NCBI RefSeq assembly: GCF_017349075.1
Contig: NZ_JAFMOF010000003.1
Span: forward strand, 248,001 to 312,000
Length of the DNA: 64,000 bases
Reading direction: 5' to 3'
DNA from: Streptomyces triculaminicus
Lineage (GTDB): Bacteria; Actinomycetota; Actinomycetes; Streptomycetales; Streptomycetaceae
Shown: one piece after another, positions 43,640 to 52,041 of the stretch
How the letters are laid out: every line of letters begins with the position of its first letter
Numbering within the stretch: position 1 is the stretch's first letter
Notes under the pieces: model-generated
Databases searched by the model: none
Seen by the model: the letters and a program-made list of their open reading frames with translations, nothing else
Told to the model about the DNA's origin: nothing
Position numbers and translations under genes: made by a program

Positions 43640-45010
43640 TTAGCTTCTCGGCGCCGTCGTCGCCCCCGCGACGGAGCCGAGCATCCCGGTCCACAGCTCC
43701 GGGAAGTCGGGAAGGGTCTTGGCGGTGGTCGCCACGTTCTCCACCTCCACGCCGTCGACGGCCAGGCCGATGACGGCGGCGGCGGTGGCCAGCCGGTGGT
43801 CGTCGTAGGTGTGGAAGACACCGCCGTGCAGGGTGCGCGGGCGGATGTGCAGCCCGTCCTCGGTCTCGGTGACGTCGCCGCCGAGCTCGTTGATCTCCTT
43901 GGCCAGGGCGGCCAGCCGGTCGGTCTCGTGCAGTCGCAGGTGGGCGATGCCGCGCAGGACGGACTCGGAGTCGGCCAGGGCGGCCACGGCCGCGATGACC
44001 GGGGTGAGCTCGCCGACCTCGTTCAGGTCCGCGTCGATGCCCGTGATGCGGCCGGTGCCGGTGAAGGTCAGGCCGGCGTCGGTGAGCTCGCAGCGGCCGC
44101 CCATGGCGGTGAAGATCTCGCGCAGCGCGTCGCCCGGCTGGGTGGTGCGCTCGGGCCAGTCCGGGATGGTGACGCGGCCGCCGGTGACCAGGGCGGCGGC
44201 CAGGAACGGCGCGGCGTTGGACAGGTCGGGCTCCACGACCAGGTCGCGGCCGAGCAGGGCGCTGGGGGAGACGCGCCAGACGTTGGGCTCGCCCCCGGAT
44301 TCGGGGGTGTCGACCTGGGCGCCGGCCGAGCGCAGCATGTCCACGGTCATGCGGATGTGCGGCATCGACGGCAGTACGGCGCCGACGTGGCGGACCTCGA
44401 CGCCCTGGTTGAAGCGCGGGCCGGAGAGCAGCAGGGCGCTGACGAACTGCGAGGACGAGGAGGCGTCGATCTCCACCAGGCCGCCGTCCAGCGCGCCCGC
44501 GCCGTGCACGGTCAGCGGCAGCGCGCCGCGGTCGTTGTCGTCGATACGGGCGCCCAGGGCGCGCAGCGCGTCGATCACGCCGTGCAGGGGGCGCTCGTAG
44601 CTGCGGGGGTCGCCGTCGAAGCGGACCGCGCCGTCGGCGAGGGCCGCGACCGGCGGCACGAAGCGCATGACGGTGCCGGCGTTGCCGACGTCGATGGTGG
44701 CCGGGCCGTGCAGCCGGGCGGGGATCACCCGCCAGGCCTCGCCGGTGGTGTCGGGGCCGTCCGCGACGGTGGAGCTGGAGGAGACGGTCTCCTCGATGCC
44801 GACGCCCAGGGTGCGCAGGGCGTCCGCCATCAGCACGGTGTCGCGCGAGCGCAGCGGGCGGCGCACCCAGCCCGGCTCGGCGGCGAGCGCGGCCAGGACC
44901 AGCGCACGGTTGGTGACCGACTTCGATCCGGGCACGGGGACGGTCGCGTCGACCGCTCCGGTGGCGAGCGGAGCGGGCCAGAGGTCGGGGTGCACGGGGC
45001 TCTCGGTCAT
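43640..45010 (-). CDS. aroA: 3-phosphoshikimate 1-carboxyvinyltransferase (EPSP synthase)
   Basis: 456 aa, sixth step of the shikimate pathway. Phosphate-binding PGSKSVTNRALVLAALA, the PEP/glyphosate-region GNAGTVMRFVPP, SSSSQFVSALLLSGP, EPDLSNAAPFLAAALV, and DHRLATAAAVIGL near the end. The two-domain length is typical. Between the M50 peptidase (49 bp upstream) and rsgA. Confidence 0.95.
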   Translation of the reverse strand: MTESPVHPDLWPAPLATGAVDATVPVPGSKSVTNRALVLAALAAEPGWVRRPLRSRDTVLMADALRTLGVGIEETVSSSSTVADGPDTTGEAWRVIPARLHGPATIDVGNAGTVMRFVPPVAALADGAVRFDGDPRSYERPLHGVIDALRALGARIDDNDRGALPLTVHGAGALDGGLVEIDASSSSQFVSALLLSGPRFNQGVEVRHVGAVLPSMPHIRMTVDMLRSAGAQVDTPESGGEPNVWRVSPSALLGRDLVVEPDLSNAAPFLAAALVTGGRVTIPDWPERTTQPGDALREIFTAMGGRCELTDAGLTFTGTGRITGIDADLNEVGELTPVIAAVAALADSESVLRGIAHLRLHETDRLAALAKEINELGGDVTETEDGLHIRPRTLHGGVFHTYDDHRLATAAAVIGLAVDGVEVENVATTAKTLPDFPELWTGMLGSVAGATTAPRS

Positions 45011-45059
45011 GCCCTTACCTTACTGACGTTCTCGTCGTGGTTCGGTACGAGAAGCCCGG

Positions 45060-45785
45060 TCACAGCCCCAGCAGCCAGCGTCCGCCCCCGCTCAGGCAGC
45101 ACAGGGTCACCACGTGGAACAGCCCCAGCCACACCGCCGCGGGCAGGTTCGTCAGCCGCGCCAGCTGGTCCGCGTCGGAATCCCGGGCTCCGCCGTGCCG
45201 GCGCTTGCTCCCCAGCTCGAACGGCGGCCGGACCCCGCCCAGCAGCAGGAACCAGACCACCCCGTAGGCGAACGCCGCCTGCACGGCGGGCCCCGTCAGC
45301 CATGACACCAGCACGAACGCCGCCCCCGTGAGCACCACGGTCAGGACGCCGTAGGCGTTGCGGATCATCACCAGCATCGCGGCCAGCAGCGCCGCCGCCC
45401 CCCACAGCAGGGCGGTGATGTGCCCGGCGGCCAGCAGGTAGGCGCCGCCGAGGCCGAGCAGGGAGGGGGCGGTGTAGCCGGCGGCCGCGGTGAGGACCAT
45501 CCCGATCCCGGTCGGCCGGCCCCGGGAGACGGTCAGCCCCGAGGTGTCGGAGTGCAGCCGGATGCCGTCCAGGCGCCGCCCGCTGAGCAGGGCCACCAGG
45601 GCGTGACCGCCCTCGTGGGCGATGGTGACGGCGTTGCGCGTGATCCGCCATACGCCATGCGGGACCACCGCGGCCAGCGCGACGACGCCGGTGACGGCTA
45701 TGAGCCAGATCGAAGGGTGCGGCTGAGTGCCGAAGACGCTCGAGGAACGGTCCCACAGATCGGTGGCGGTGGTGCTGTTGTCCAT
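45060..45785 (-). CDS. M50-family membrane metallopeptidase
   Basis: 241 aa, about six membrane helices. Zinc motif HEGGH in TIAHEGGHALVALLSGRR (about residue 55) on the first helices, as in site-2-protease-like M50B proteins. No PDZ domain. Substrate unknown. ATG at 45785 with GGAGCGG upstream. Divergent from the YedK gene. Confidence 0.85.
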   Translation of the reverse strand: MDNSTTATDLWDRSSSVFGTQPHPSIWLIAVTGVVALAAVVPHGVWRITRNAVTIAHEGGHALVALLSGRRLDGIRLHSDTSGLTVSRGRPTGIGMVLTAAAGYTAPSLLGLGGAYLLAAGHITALLWGAAALLAAMLVMIRNAYGVLTVVLTGAAFVLVSWLTGPAVQAAFAYGVVWFLLLGGVRPPFELGSKRRHGGARDSDADQLARLTNLPAAVWLGLFHVVTLCCLSGGGRWLLGL

Positions 45786-45826
45786 TTCTGAGCCGCTCCT
45801 AGCGTCTTCGTGGCAGTGTGGCACTC

Positions 45827-46660
45827 ATGTGCGGTCGATATGCGGCGAGCCGGCGGCCGGAGGACCTGGCCGGGCTCTTCGGGGTGGAGAAGTGGGAACC
45901 GGAGGAGACGCTGGCTCCGGACTGGAACGTGGCGCCGACGAAGAGCGTCTACGCGGTGCTCGAGCGTCCTGTCAAAGACGCAGCCGACCCGCGTCCGGTT
46001 CGTCAGCTTCGCGCCCTGCGCTGGGGGCTGGTGCCGTCATGGGCGAAGACGCCCGAGGGCGCGGCGCGGATGATCAACGCGCGCGCGGAGACGGTCCACG
46101 AGAAGCCGTCCTACCGGCGGGCCTTCGGGGCGCGGCGCTGCCTGCTTCCGGCGGACGGCTACTACGAGTGGGTCACCGGCGAGCGGGAGCGCGAGCTGGA
46201 GGAGAAGGGGCGCCGCAAGCGCGCCCGCAAGCAGCCGTACTTCGTCACGCCGGCCGACGGGTCGGTGATGGCGATGGCAGGGCTGTTCGAGTTCTGGCGC
46301 GATCCCACGCTGCCGCCCGACCACCCCCAGGCCTGGTGGGCGACCTGCTCGGTGATCACCACCGAGGCCGACACCGAGCCGTTCGCGGGGACGGGGGAGA
46401 CGGGGGAGACGCAGGAGCCCGGGCCGCGCTCGCTCGCCGAGATCCACCCGCGGATGCCGCTCGTCCTGCCGCCCGAGCGGTGGGCCACGTGGCTGGACCC
46501 GGCGCGCACCGAACCGGAGGAGCTGCTGCCGCTGCTGGCGCCCCCGCCCGCCGGACTGCTGCGGGCCTACCCCGTCTCCACCGCGGTCAGCGACGTCCGC
46601 AACAACGGGCCCGAGCTGCTGAAGGAACTGCCCGCGCCGGAGGAGTCGACACTGTTCTGA
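45827..46660 (+). CDS. HMCES/YedK SOS-associated abasic-site protein
   Basis: 277 aa. Cys2 (MCGRYA) becomes the N-terminal residue that forms a thiazolidine link to abasic sites in single-stranded DNA, protecting them. Other family motifs: WNVAPT (Asn), WGLVPSWA, INARAETV (Glu), CLLPADGYYEW and the conserved His in AEIHPRMPLVL. ATG at 45827 is required so that Cys2 is exposed; the GTG at 45818 would bury it. Confidence 0.93.
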   Translation: MCGRYAASRRPEDLAGLFGVEKWEPEETLAPDWNVAPTKSVYAVLERPVKDAADPRPVRQLRALRWGLVPSWAKTPEGAARMINARAETVHEKPSYRRAFGARRCLLPADGYYEWVTGERERELEEKGRRKRARKQPYFVTPADGSVMAMAGLFEFWRDPTLPPDHPQAWWATCSVITTEADTEPFAGTGETGETQEPGPRSLAEIHPRMPLVLPPERWATWLDPARTEPEELLPLLAPPPAGLLRAYPVSTAVSDVRNNGPELLKELPAPEESTLF

Positions 46661-46743
46661 GCCGTCGCTGTTCTGAGCGGCGCGCGCCGCCGCCGGCGTG
46701 CCCGCTCGGCGCGATGGACGCGCCCGCCCGGCAGGATGGGGGC

Positions 46744-47385
46744 GTGAGCGAACGCATCGAGCAGACCGTCCAGGACGTGCCCACCCCCGCCGGCGACGCC
46801 CGCGTCCACTGGCACCTCGCGCCCCACGCGCGCCTCGTGCTCGCCCTCGGACACGGCGCGGGCGGCGGCGTCGAGGCCCGCGACCTGCGGGCGCTGGCGG
46901 CGGCCCTGCCGTCCGACGGGGTGAGCGTCGCCCTGGTCGAACAGCCGTGGCGGGTGGCCGGCAGGAAGGTCGCGCCCGCGCCCTCGGCCCTCGACGCGGC
47001 CTGGCGGGCCGTCTGGCCCGCGCTCACCGCGCCCGGGGTGCCGGTGGTGGCCGGCGGCCGCAGCGCGGGCGCCCGCGTCGCCTGCCGCACGGCGGCCGGC
47101 CTCGGCGCCGCGGCCGTGCTCGCGCTGAGCTTTCCGCTGCACCCGCCGGGCCGGCCGGAACGCTCCCGCGCCGACGAGCTGACCGGCGCCGGGGTGCCGG
47201 TGCTCGTGGTGCAGGGCGCCCGCGATCCGTTCGGCCGCCCCGAGGAGTTCCCGCCCGGCGCCGAACCCGTGGTCGTGCCGCACGGCGACCACGGCTTCGC
47301 GGTGCCGAAGAAGGCGGACGTCACCCAGGAGGAGGCGCTGGACGTGATCACCCATGCGGTCGGGATGTGGCTGAAGGCGGTCTAG
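46744..47385 (+). CDS. Alpha/beta hydrolase (KANL3/Tex30-like)
   Basis: 213 aa. Nucleophile elbow GGRSAGARVA, acidic residue in VQGARDPFG, and His in PHGDHGFAVP complete a catalytic triad; LALGHGAGGG is the oxyanion region. Short cap-less fold like dienelactone hydrolases. Substrate unknown. GTG start. The sigR promoter lies 50 bp after its stop. Confidence 0.8.
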   Translation: MSERIEQTVQDVPTPAGDARVHWHLAPHARLVLALGHGAGGGVEARDLRALAAALPSDGVSVALVEQPWRVAGRKVAPAPSALDAAWRAVWPALTAPGVPVVAGGRSAGARVACRTAAGLGAAAVLALSFPLHPPGRPERSRADELTGAGVPVLVVQGARDPFGRPEEFPPGAEPVVVPHGDHGFAVPKKADVTQEEALDVITHAVGMWLKAV

Positions 47386-47434
47386 AGCGATCTGGGCCGG
47401 TCCGCAAGGGCTCTTGGGCGGTTTCCGTCCGGGC

Positions 47435-47462
47435 GGGAATGATCCACCGGGTGCCGCTGTTG
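47435..47462 (+). promoter_or_regulatory. Sigma-R autoregulatory promoter of sigR
   Basis: GGGAAT (47435-47440), exactly 18 bases, GTTG (47459-47462): perfect match to GGAAT-N18/19-GTT. Transcripts would start near 47468 and include the upstream ATG at 47513, so this promoter yields the long sigma-R form, as in S. coelicolor sigRp2. Confidence 0.85.
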
Positions 47463-47512
47463 TGGTCTCTGTATCACGTACCGGCACAGACGAAGGAATG
47501 GGAGCTCCCCGC

Positions 47513-47677
47513 ATGGGTTCGATCGCATGCCCGTCCCGCCCGCAGACGGCCGACCCGGGTTGGGCGGTCATGGGTGTGGACCAGTCGGCCCTGGCCGGAG
47601 CGGCGAGCGCACCGGATCGTCGTCTATTCTCCGATTCGAGCGGGTCCGGTCCGGGCGCCGCCGTGTTGTTGGAGGAG
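47513..47677 (+). other. N-terminal extension coding for the long SigR isoform
   Basis: In-frame ATG with GGGAG 8 nt upstream; the extra segment before the main start is exactly 55 codons (begins MGSIACPSRPQTAD). In S. coelicolor the same length of extension makes the unstable sigma-R' produced only after oxidative induction. No folded domain is visible in it. Confidence 0.75.
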
Positions 47678-48364
47678 GTGGGTCCGGTCACTGGGATCGA
47701 CGCGGGGGCCGACGACAACCGCAAGCGGGAGCCTGCCGAGAGCGCGGCGGAGCGCAACGCGCGCTTCGAGCGCGACGCCCTGACCTTCCTCGACCAGATG
47801 TACTCGGCCGCCCTGCGCATGACGCGCAACGCGGCGGACGCCGAGGACCTGGTGCAGGAGACGTATGCCAAGGCCTACGCGTCCTTCCACCAGTTCCGTG
47901 ACGGTACGAACCTCAAGGCGTGGCTCTACCGCATCCTCACCAACACCTTCATCAACTCGTACCGCAAGAAGCAGCGCGAGCCGCTGCGCAGCGCGTCCGA
48001 GGAGATCGAGGACTGGCAGCTGGCGCGCGCCGAGTCGCACATGTCGACCGGGCTGCGCTCCGCCGAGTCCCAGGCGCTGGACCATCTTCCCGACTCCGAC
48101 GTCAAGGCGGCCCTTCAGGCCATTCCGGAGGAGTTCCGCATAGCGGTCTACCTCGCGGACGTGGAGGGCTTTGCCTACAAGGAGATCGCGGACATCATGG
48201 GTACCCCCATCGGCACGGTGATGTCCCGGCTGCACCGGGGTCGCCGGCAGCTGCGCGGACTGCTGGAGGACTACGCACGCGAGCGCGGTCTGGTCCCGGC
48301 CGGGACCGCCCCCGCGCAGAACGGTTCCGACGAGTCGCACAATCGGAAAGGCTCGGACTCATGA
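47678..48364 (+). CDS. sigR: Thiol-oxidative-stress sigma factor SigR
   Basis: 228 aa ECF sigma factor that directs transcription of thioredoxin, mycothiol and proteolysis genes when disulfide stress releases it from RsrA. Region 2 (FLDQMYSAALRMTRNAADAEDLVQETYAKAYASF, NLKAWLYRILTNTFINSYRK) and region 4 (LQAIPEEFRIAVYLADVEGFAYKEIADIM, GTVMSRLHRGRRQLR). GTG at 47678 is the constitutive short-form start known from the family; a 55-codon longer form starts at 47513. rsrA follows with an ATGA overlap. Confidence 0.95.
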   Translation: MGPVTGIDAGADDNRKREPAESAAERNARFERDALTFLDQMYSAALRMTRNAADAEDLVQETYAKAYASFHQFRDGTNLKAWLYRILTNTFINSYRKKQREPLRSASEEIEDWQLARAESHMSTGLRSAESQALDHLPDSDVKAALQAIPEEFRIAVYLADVEGFAYKEIADIMGTPIGTVMSRLHRGRRQLRGLLEDYARERGLVPAGTAPAQNGSDESHNRKGSDS

Positions 48365-48681
48365 GCTGCGGAGACCCGCACGAGACGGACTGCTCCGAAG
48401 TCCTCGACCACCTGTATGAGTACCTCGATCACGAGATGCCCGAAGGCGACTGCGCCAAGTTCGAGGTGCACATCGACGAGTGCTCTCCGTGCCTGGAGAA
48501 GTACGGGCTCGAGCAGGCGGTGAAGAAGCTGGTCAAGCGCTGCTGCGGCCATGACGACGTGCCGGCCGACCTCCGCTCGAAGGTCATGGGCCGCATCGAC
48601 CTCATCCGGGCCGGGCACGCGGTGCCCGATCAGGACCTGGTGGCCGAGGCCAGGGCGGCCGAGGCCGCGCAGCAGGACTGA
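48361..48681 (+). CDS. rsrA: Zinc redox-sensing anti-sigma factor RsrA
   Basis: 106 aa ZAS-family anti-sigma. Key residues are all present at their known positions: Cys3, Cys11, His37, Cys41, Cys44, Cys61, Cys62. Zinc held by His37, Cys41, Cys44 and a further Cys is lost when Cys11-Cys44 oxidise, freeing SigR. ATG overlaps the sigR stop (ATGA at 48361), giving coupled, near-equimolar synthesis. Confidence 0.96.
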   Translation: MSCGDPHETDCSEVLDHLYEYLDHEMPEGDCAKFEVHIDECSPCLEKYGLEQAVKKLVKRCCGHDDVPADLRSKVMGRIDLIRAGHAVPDQDLVAEARAAEAAQQD

Positions 48682-48708
48682 CGCCCGCGCGCCGCGCTCG
48701 CGGCGCGG

Positions 48709-48748
48709 GGATCCCGCCCGCGCCGCGCTCGCGGCGCGGGCGGGATCC
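48709..48748 (+). terminator. Long GC hairpin after sigR-rsrA
   Basis: 18-bp perfect stem GGATCCCGCCCGCGCCGC / GCGGCGCGGGCGGGATCC with a GCTC loop. Just upstream, from about 48687, another copy of CGCCGCGCTCGCGGCGCGG forms a smaller hairpin, so the unit appears duplicated. Confidence 0.8.
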
Positions 48749-48862
48749 TGCGATAGCAGTGATCCAAACCACCGCACCAGGGAACGTCACCCGAACGGAC
48801 GGCGGATTCCCCGTGCGCGGTTCTCCGGGCTTTCCTGAGCCTATTCTCCCCATCCAGACGCC

Positions 48863-50233
48863 ATGTCCAAGGGTCGGGGAGGACGCGCCATGTGGGCACT
48901 TCCGGCGGCGGCGCGCGCGTATATCGCGTGCGCCGTGCTCGCCGCCGCGGTGTGCGCCGCGCCCGTCGTACGCGGCGGCCCGGCCGTGCCCTGGGGCGAG
49001 GTCGTCCTGCTCGCCGCCGTCTGCGCCGCGGGCGAGCGGCTGCCACGCCGCCCCCTGACGCTGCCGGTGCTGATCGCCGCGGCGGTGCTGCTGCCGCCCG
49101 CGTCCGCCGCCGTCGTGGCGGTGCCCGGGGCGCTCGTGCGGCCGGTGGGCCGGCGCCCGGCGTGGGTGCGGCGGCTGTGGCACGCGGCGCGGTCCTCCCT
49201 GGCGGCCGCCGCCGCCTCGTACGTCTACGGGCCCGGCCTGGGCGCCCCCCGCGCGCCCGACGCCGCCTGCCTCCCCGCCGCGCTGCTGCCGGCCGTCGCC
49301 GCCGGACTCGTGCTCGCCCTCGTCGGAGCCGTCCTGGACGGCGGCGTGCTGGTCACCGCCGAGGGCCGCTCGGCGCGGACGGCCTGGCGGGCGCCGATGC
49401 CGGCGGCGCTCGCGCCGGCGCTGGTCCACGGGCCGACGGGACTGATGACGGCGCTGCTGTGGCACAGCCCCTACGGGCCCCCGGCGGCGCTGCTGGTCCT
49501 GCTGCCGGTGTCGGTCTCCTCCTGGGTCCAGGACCGCTGCCGCCGCGAGCGGGCGGCCCACCAGGCCACGGTGCGCGCGCTGGTGCAGGCCGTCGACCTC
49601 AAGGACCGCTACACCCGTGGCCACAGCGAGCGCGTCGGCCGGGCGTCCGTGCTGATCGCCCGCGAGCTGGGCATCGGCGGCGAGCGCCTGGAGGCGCTGC
49701 GCTTCGCCGGCACCCTGCACGACCTCGGCAAACTGGCCGTGCCCACCGGGGTGTTGCGCAAGGACGGCCCGCTCACGCCGGAGGAGCGCCGGATCATCGA
49801 GCTGCATCCCGAGTACGGCCACGAGATGGTGCGCGGCATCGGCTTCCTCGACGAGGCCCGCGCCGCGATCCTGCACCACCACGAGCGGCTGGACGGCACC
49901 GGCTATCCCTACGGCCTGGCGGGCCGTCAGATCCCCGAGTTCGCCCGGGTGGTGGCCGTGGCCGACGCCTTCGACGCGATGACCTCCACCCGCAGCTACA
50001 GCCGCGCCCGGCCCGTGCCGGTGGCCCTCGCGGAGCTCGACCGCTGCTCCGGCTCCCATTTCGACCCCCGCATGGTCGCCGCGCTGGTGCGCGCCCTCGA
50101 CCGCCACGGCTGGCAACCGGAAGCTGTCATTCCGTCCAGCCGAAACGTCCCTGTTGATCACTGTTCCGTCCCGGGCGCCCCCGTGGGCCCACCGGCGGCG
50201 GGCGACCGTACGGACCGGGGTGGTCCCGGATGA
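48863..50233 (+). CDS. Membrane-anchored HD-GYP domain protein
   Basis: 456 aa. N-terminal half has several hydrophobic segments (about 15-230). The C-terminal HD-GYP domain (about 235-425) keeps GHSERVG, the metal pair HDLGK, HPEYGHEMV, HHHERLDGTGYPYGLAG (the GYP motif) and VADAFDAMTS. Such domains hydrolyse cyclic di-GMP or related dinucleotides. The tail of about 40 residues is disordered. The next gene overlaps its stop. Confidence 0.85.
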   Translation: MSKGRGGRAMWALPAAARAYIACAVLAAAVCAAPVVRGGPAVPWGEVVLLAAVCAAGERLPRRPLTLPVLIAAAVLLPPASAAVVAVPGALVRPVGRRPAWVRRLWHAARSSLAAAAASYVYGPGLGAPRAPDAACLPAALLPAVAAGLVLALVGAVLDGGVLVTAEGRSARTAWRAPMPAALAPALVHGPTGLMTALLWHSPYGPPAALLVLLPVSVSSWVQDRCRRERAAHQATVRALVQAVDLKDRYTRGHSERVGRASVLIARELGIGGERLEALRFAGTLHDLGKLAVPTGVLRKDGPLTPEERRIIELHPEYGHEMVRGIGFLDEARAAILHHHERLDGTGYPYGLAGRQIPEFARVVAVADAFDAMTSTRSYSRARPVPVALAELDRCSGSHFDPRMVAALVRALDRHGWQPEAVIPSSRNVPVDHCSVPGAPVGPPAAGDRTDRGGPG

Positions 50234-51816
50234 GAACACGACCGCCGCAGGATCTGACCTGCTGTGACGCGCCGGCCTGCCGGGCGGCCGCCGACCCCTC
50301 GGCGCCCCCGGGCGACGCGCCCCCGGGGGCCTGCCCGGCCGCCTCGACGGCCCAGGCCGGGCCCGAGCGGCCCGGCGCCGAGGCGCCCCCGGGGCCCTCA
50401 CGCGGGGTACGGCCCCCAGGCCCCCAGGCACCTCAGGCCCCCACGGCCGCCCCGGCCCCCTGGCCCGGCGCCGGCTGCGGCCTCCTCCGCCCCGGACGCG
50501 CCCTACCGCCCCGGCACGCCCCGGACGCCGACGAGCGCGCCCCGCGGGAAGCCGCACCGGACGCGCCGGAGTGGGCCCGCCCCGGCGGGCCCGGCCGGGC
50601 CCGCGCCGGGGGGCTCGCGCGGGGGGTGCACGTCGTCGCCGGGCTCACGGCGGTCCTCGCGCTGGCGTGGACGGCGTGGCGGGGGGTGGCGCAGCCGCAC
50701 GTGGCCCTGGCCTACGGAGTGCTGATCGCGCTCGGGGAGGCTGCCCGGCGCACGCCGCGCGGGGCGGGCGCCGGAGCCCGGGAGACCGCGCCCGTGGGGT
50801 CCGCCGGCACGCTCGCGTACGCCCTGCTCGGCGAGGTCGGCGGAGAGCCCGCCTCGCACGGCGCCGCCCAGGTCGTCGCCGTCGTGCTCGGCGCCACCCT
50901 CGCCGGAGCCGTGGGCCGCCCGCCCGCGCTCGACCGGCTCGCGCGCCGGGTGCTCAACGCCGCCTTCGCCGCCGTCTGTTTCCAGCCGCTGCACGGCTGC
51001 GCGCCCAGCCCGTCCTACCCGCTCCTCCTCCTGCTGCTCCTGGCCCTGACCGCCCTGTGCGACGCGGTCCTGGCCGCCGCCCTCACCCGCTCCCGCACCG
51101 GCGGCGGACCGTACGGGCCCCTGCTGCGCGAGGAGCTCAGGGCGCTCCCCGGCGTCGGCTCGGCCATCGGCGCCGGCGGCGTCGTCATGGCGCTGGCCGT
51201 GGCCGCTGCGGGGCTGTGGGCCCTGCCGGTGTTCTGCCTGCCGCTGCTGGTCACCCAGCTGTCCGTGCACCGCTACGAGGCCGTGTGCGCCACCCGCCGC
51301 CAGACCATCGCCTCGCTGGCCAGAGCCACCGAGATCGCCGGCTACACCCGGCCGGGACACGCCCGGCGGGTCGCGACGCTGGGCCGCGCCGTCGGCCGCG
51401 AGCTGGGGCTGTCGGGGGCCGACCTCACGGTGGTGGAGCACGCGGCGCTGATGCACGACATCGGCCAGCTCTCCCTCCCGGTGCCGGTCCCCGCCGGGGC
51501 GACCGAGCCGCTGCCGCCCGAGGAGCGCCGCCGCATCGCGCTCCTGGGCGGCGCGGTGGTCCGCCGGACCGGGGTCTCGCCGGATGTCGTCCTGGTGGTC
51601 GAGCGCCAGGCGGATCCGTACCGGGACCAGCCGCTCACCGCCCGTATCGTCCGGACCGTCAACGCCTACGACGACCTCGCCGGCGACCCGGCGTGCGGCC
51701 CGCTGCGCGCCCTCGAGCGCCTCCGTCTGGCCACCGCGCACGACCACGAGCCCCGGGTGGTGGAGGCGCTCGCGGCGGTGCTCGCGCGCGGCGGCCCCGC
51801 TCCATCAGGCCCGTGA
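50230..51816 (+). CDS. Membrane HD-domain protein with degenerate GYP region
   Basis: 528 aa. A Pro/Ala-rich N-terminus (1-130), membrane helices (about 135-330), then an HD domain that keeps RPGHARRVATLGRAVG and MHDIGQLSLP but has lost the GYP motif (the matching stretch reads ADPYRDQPL) and the HHHE metal residues. It starts in an ATGA overlap with the HD-GYP gene, suggesting duplication and division of roles: an active enzyme and a likely inactive sensor/partner. Confidence 0.75.
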   Translation: MRTRPPQDLTCCDAPACRAAADPSAPPGDAPPGACPAASTAQAGPERPGAEAPPGPSRGVRPPGPQAPQAPTAAPAPWPGAGCGLLRPGRALPPRHAPDADERAPREAAPDAPEWARPGGPGRARAGGLARGVHVVAGLTAVLALAWTAWRGVAQPHVALAYGVLIALGEAARRTPRGAGAGARETAPVGSAGTLAYALLGEVGGEPASHGAAQVVAVVLGATLAGAVGRPPALDRLARRVLNAAFAAVCFQPLHGCAPSPSYPLLLLLLLALTALCDAVLAAALTRSRTGGGPYGPLLREELRALPGVGSAIGAGGVVMALAVAAAGLWALPVFCLPLLVTQLSVHRYEAVCATRRQTIASLARATEIAGYTRPGHARRVATLGRAVGRELGLSGADLTVVEHAALMHDIGQLSLPVPVPAGATEPLPPEERRRIALLGGAVVRRTGVSPDVVLVVERQADPYRDQPLTARIVRTVNAYDDLAGDPACGPLRALERLRLATAHDHEPRVVEALAAVLARGGPAPSGP

Positions 51817-52041
51817 CAGCGGGGGTGAAGGGGGACTGGCCCGCCGAACCCACGGGTAATGAGCGGGCGTCCGAAGGGGCATGGTTGGATGCGAAGAGAC
51901 GAAGAGAATGGCGAGAAAGCGGAAACCGGGGGGTGTCGTGCGCGGGGTCGTCGGCAAGGAGGTCCGACAGGGCGGCTTTCTCCGCCCGGTCCATCCGGCG
52001 TGGTGGCACGCAGAACACGCAGAAACCGGCAGGCGGGAATC

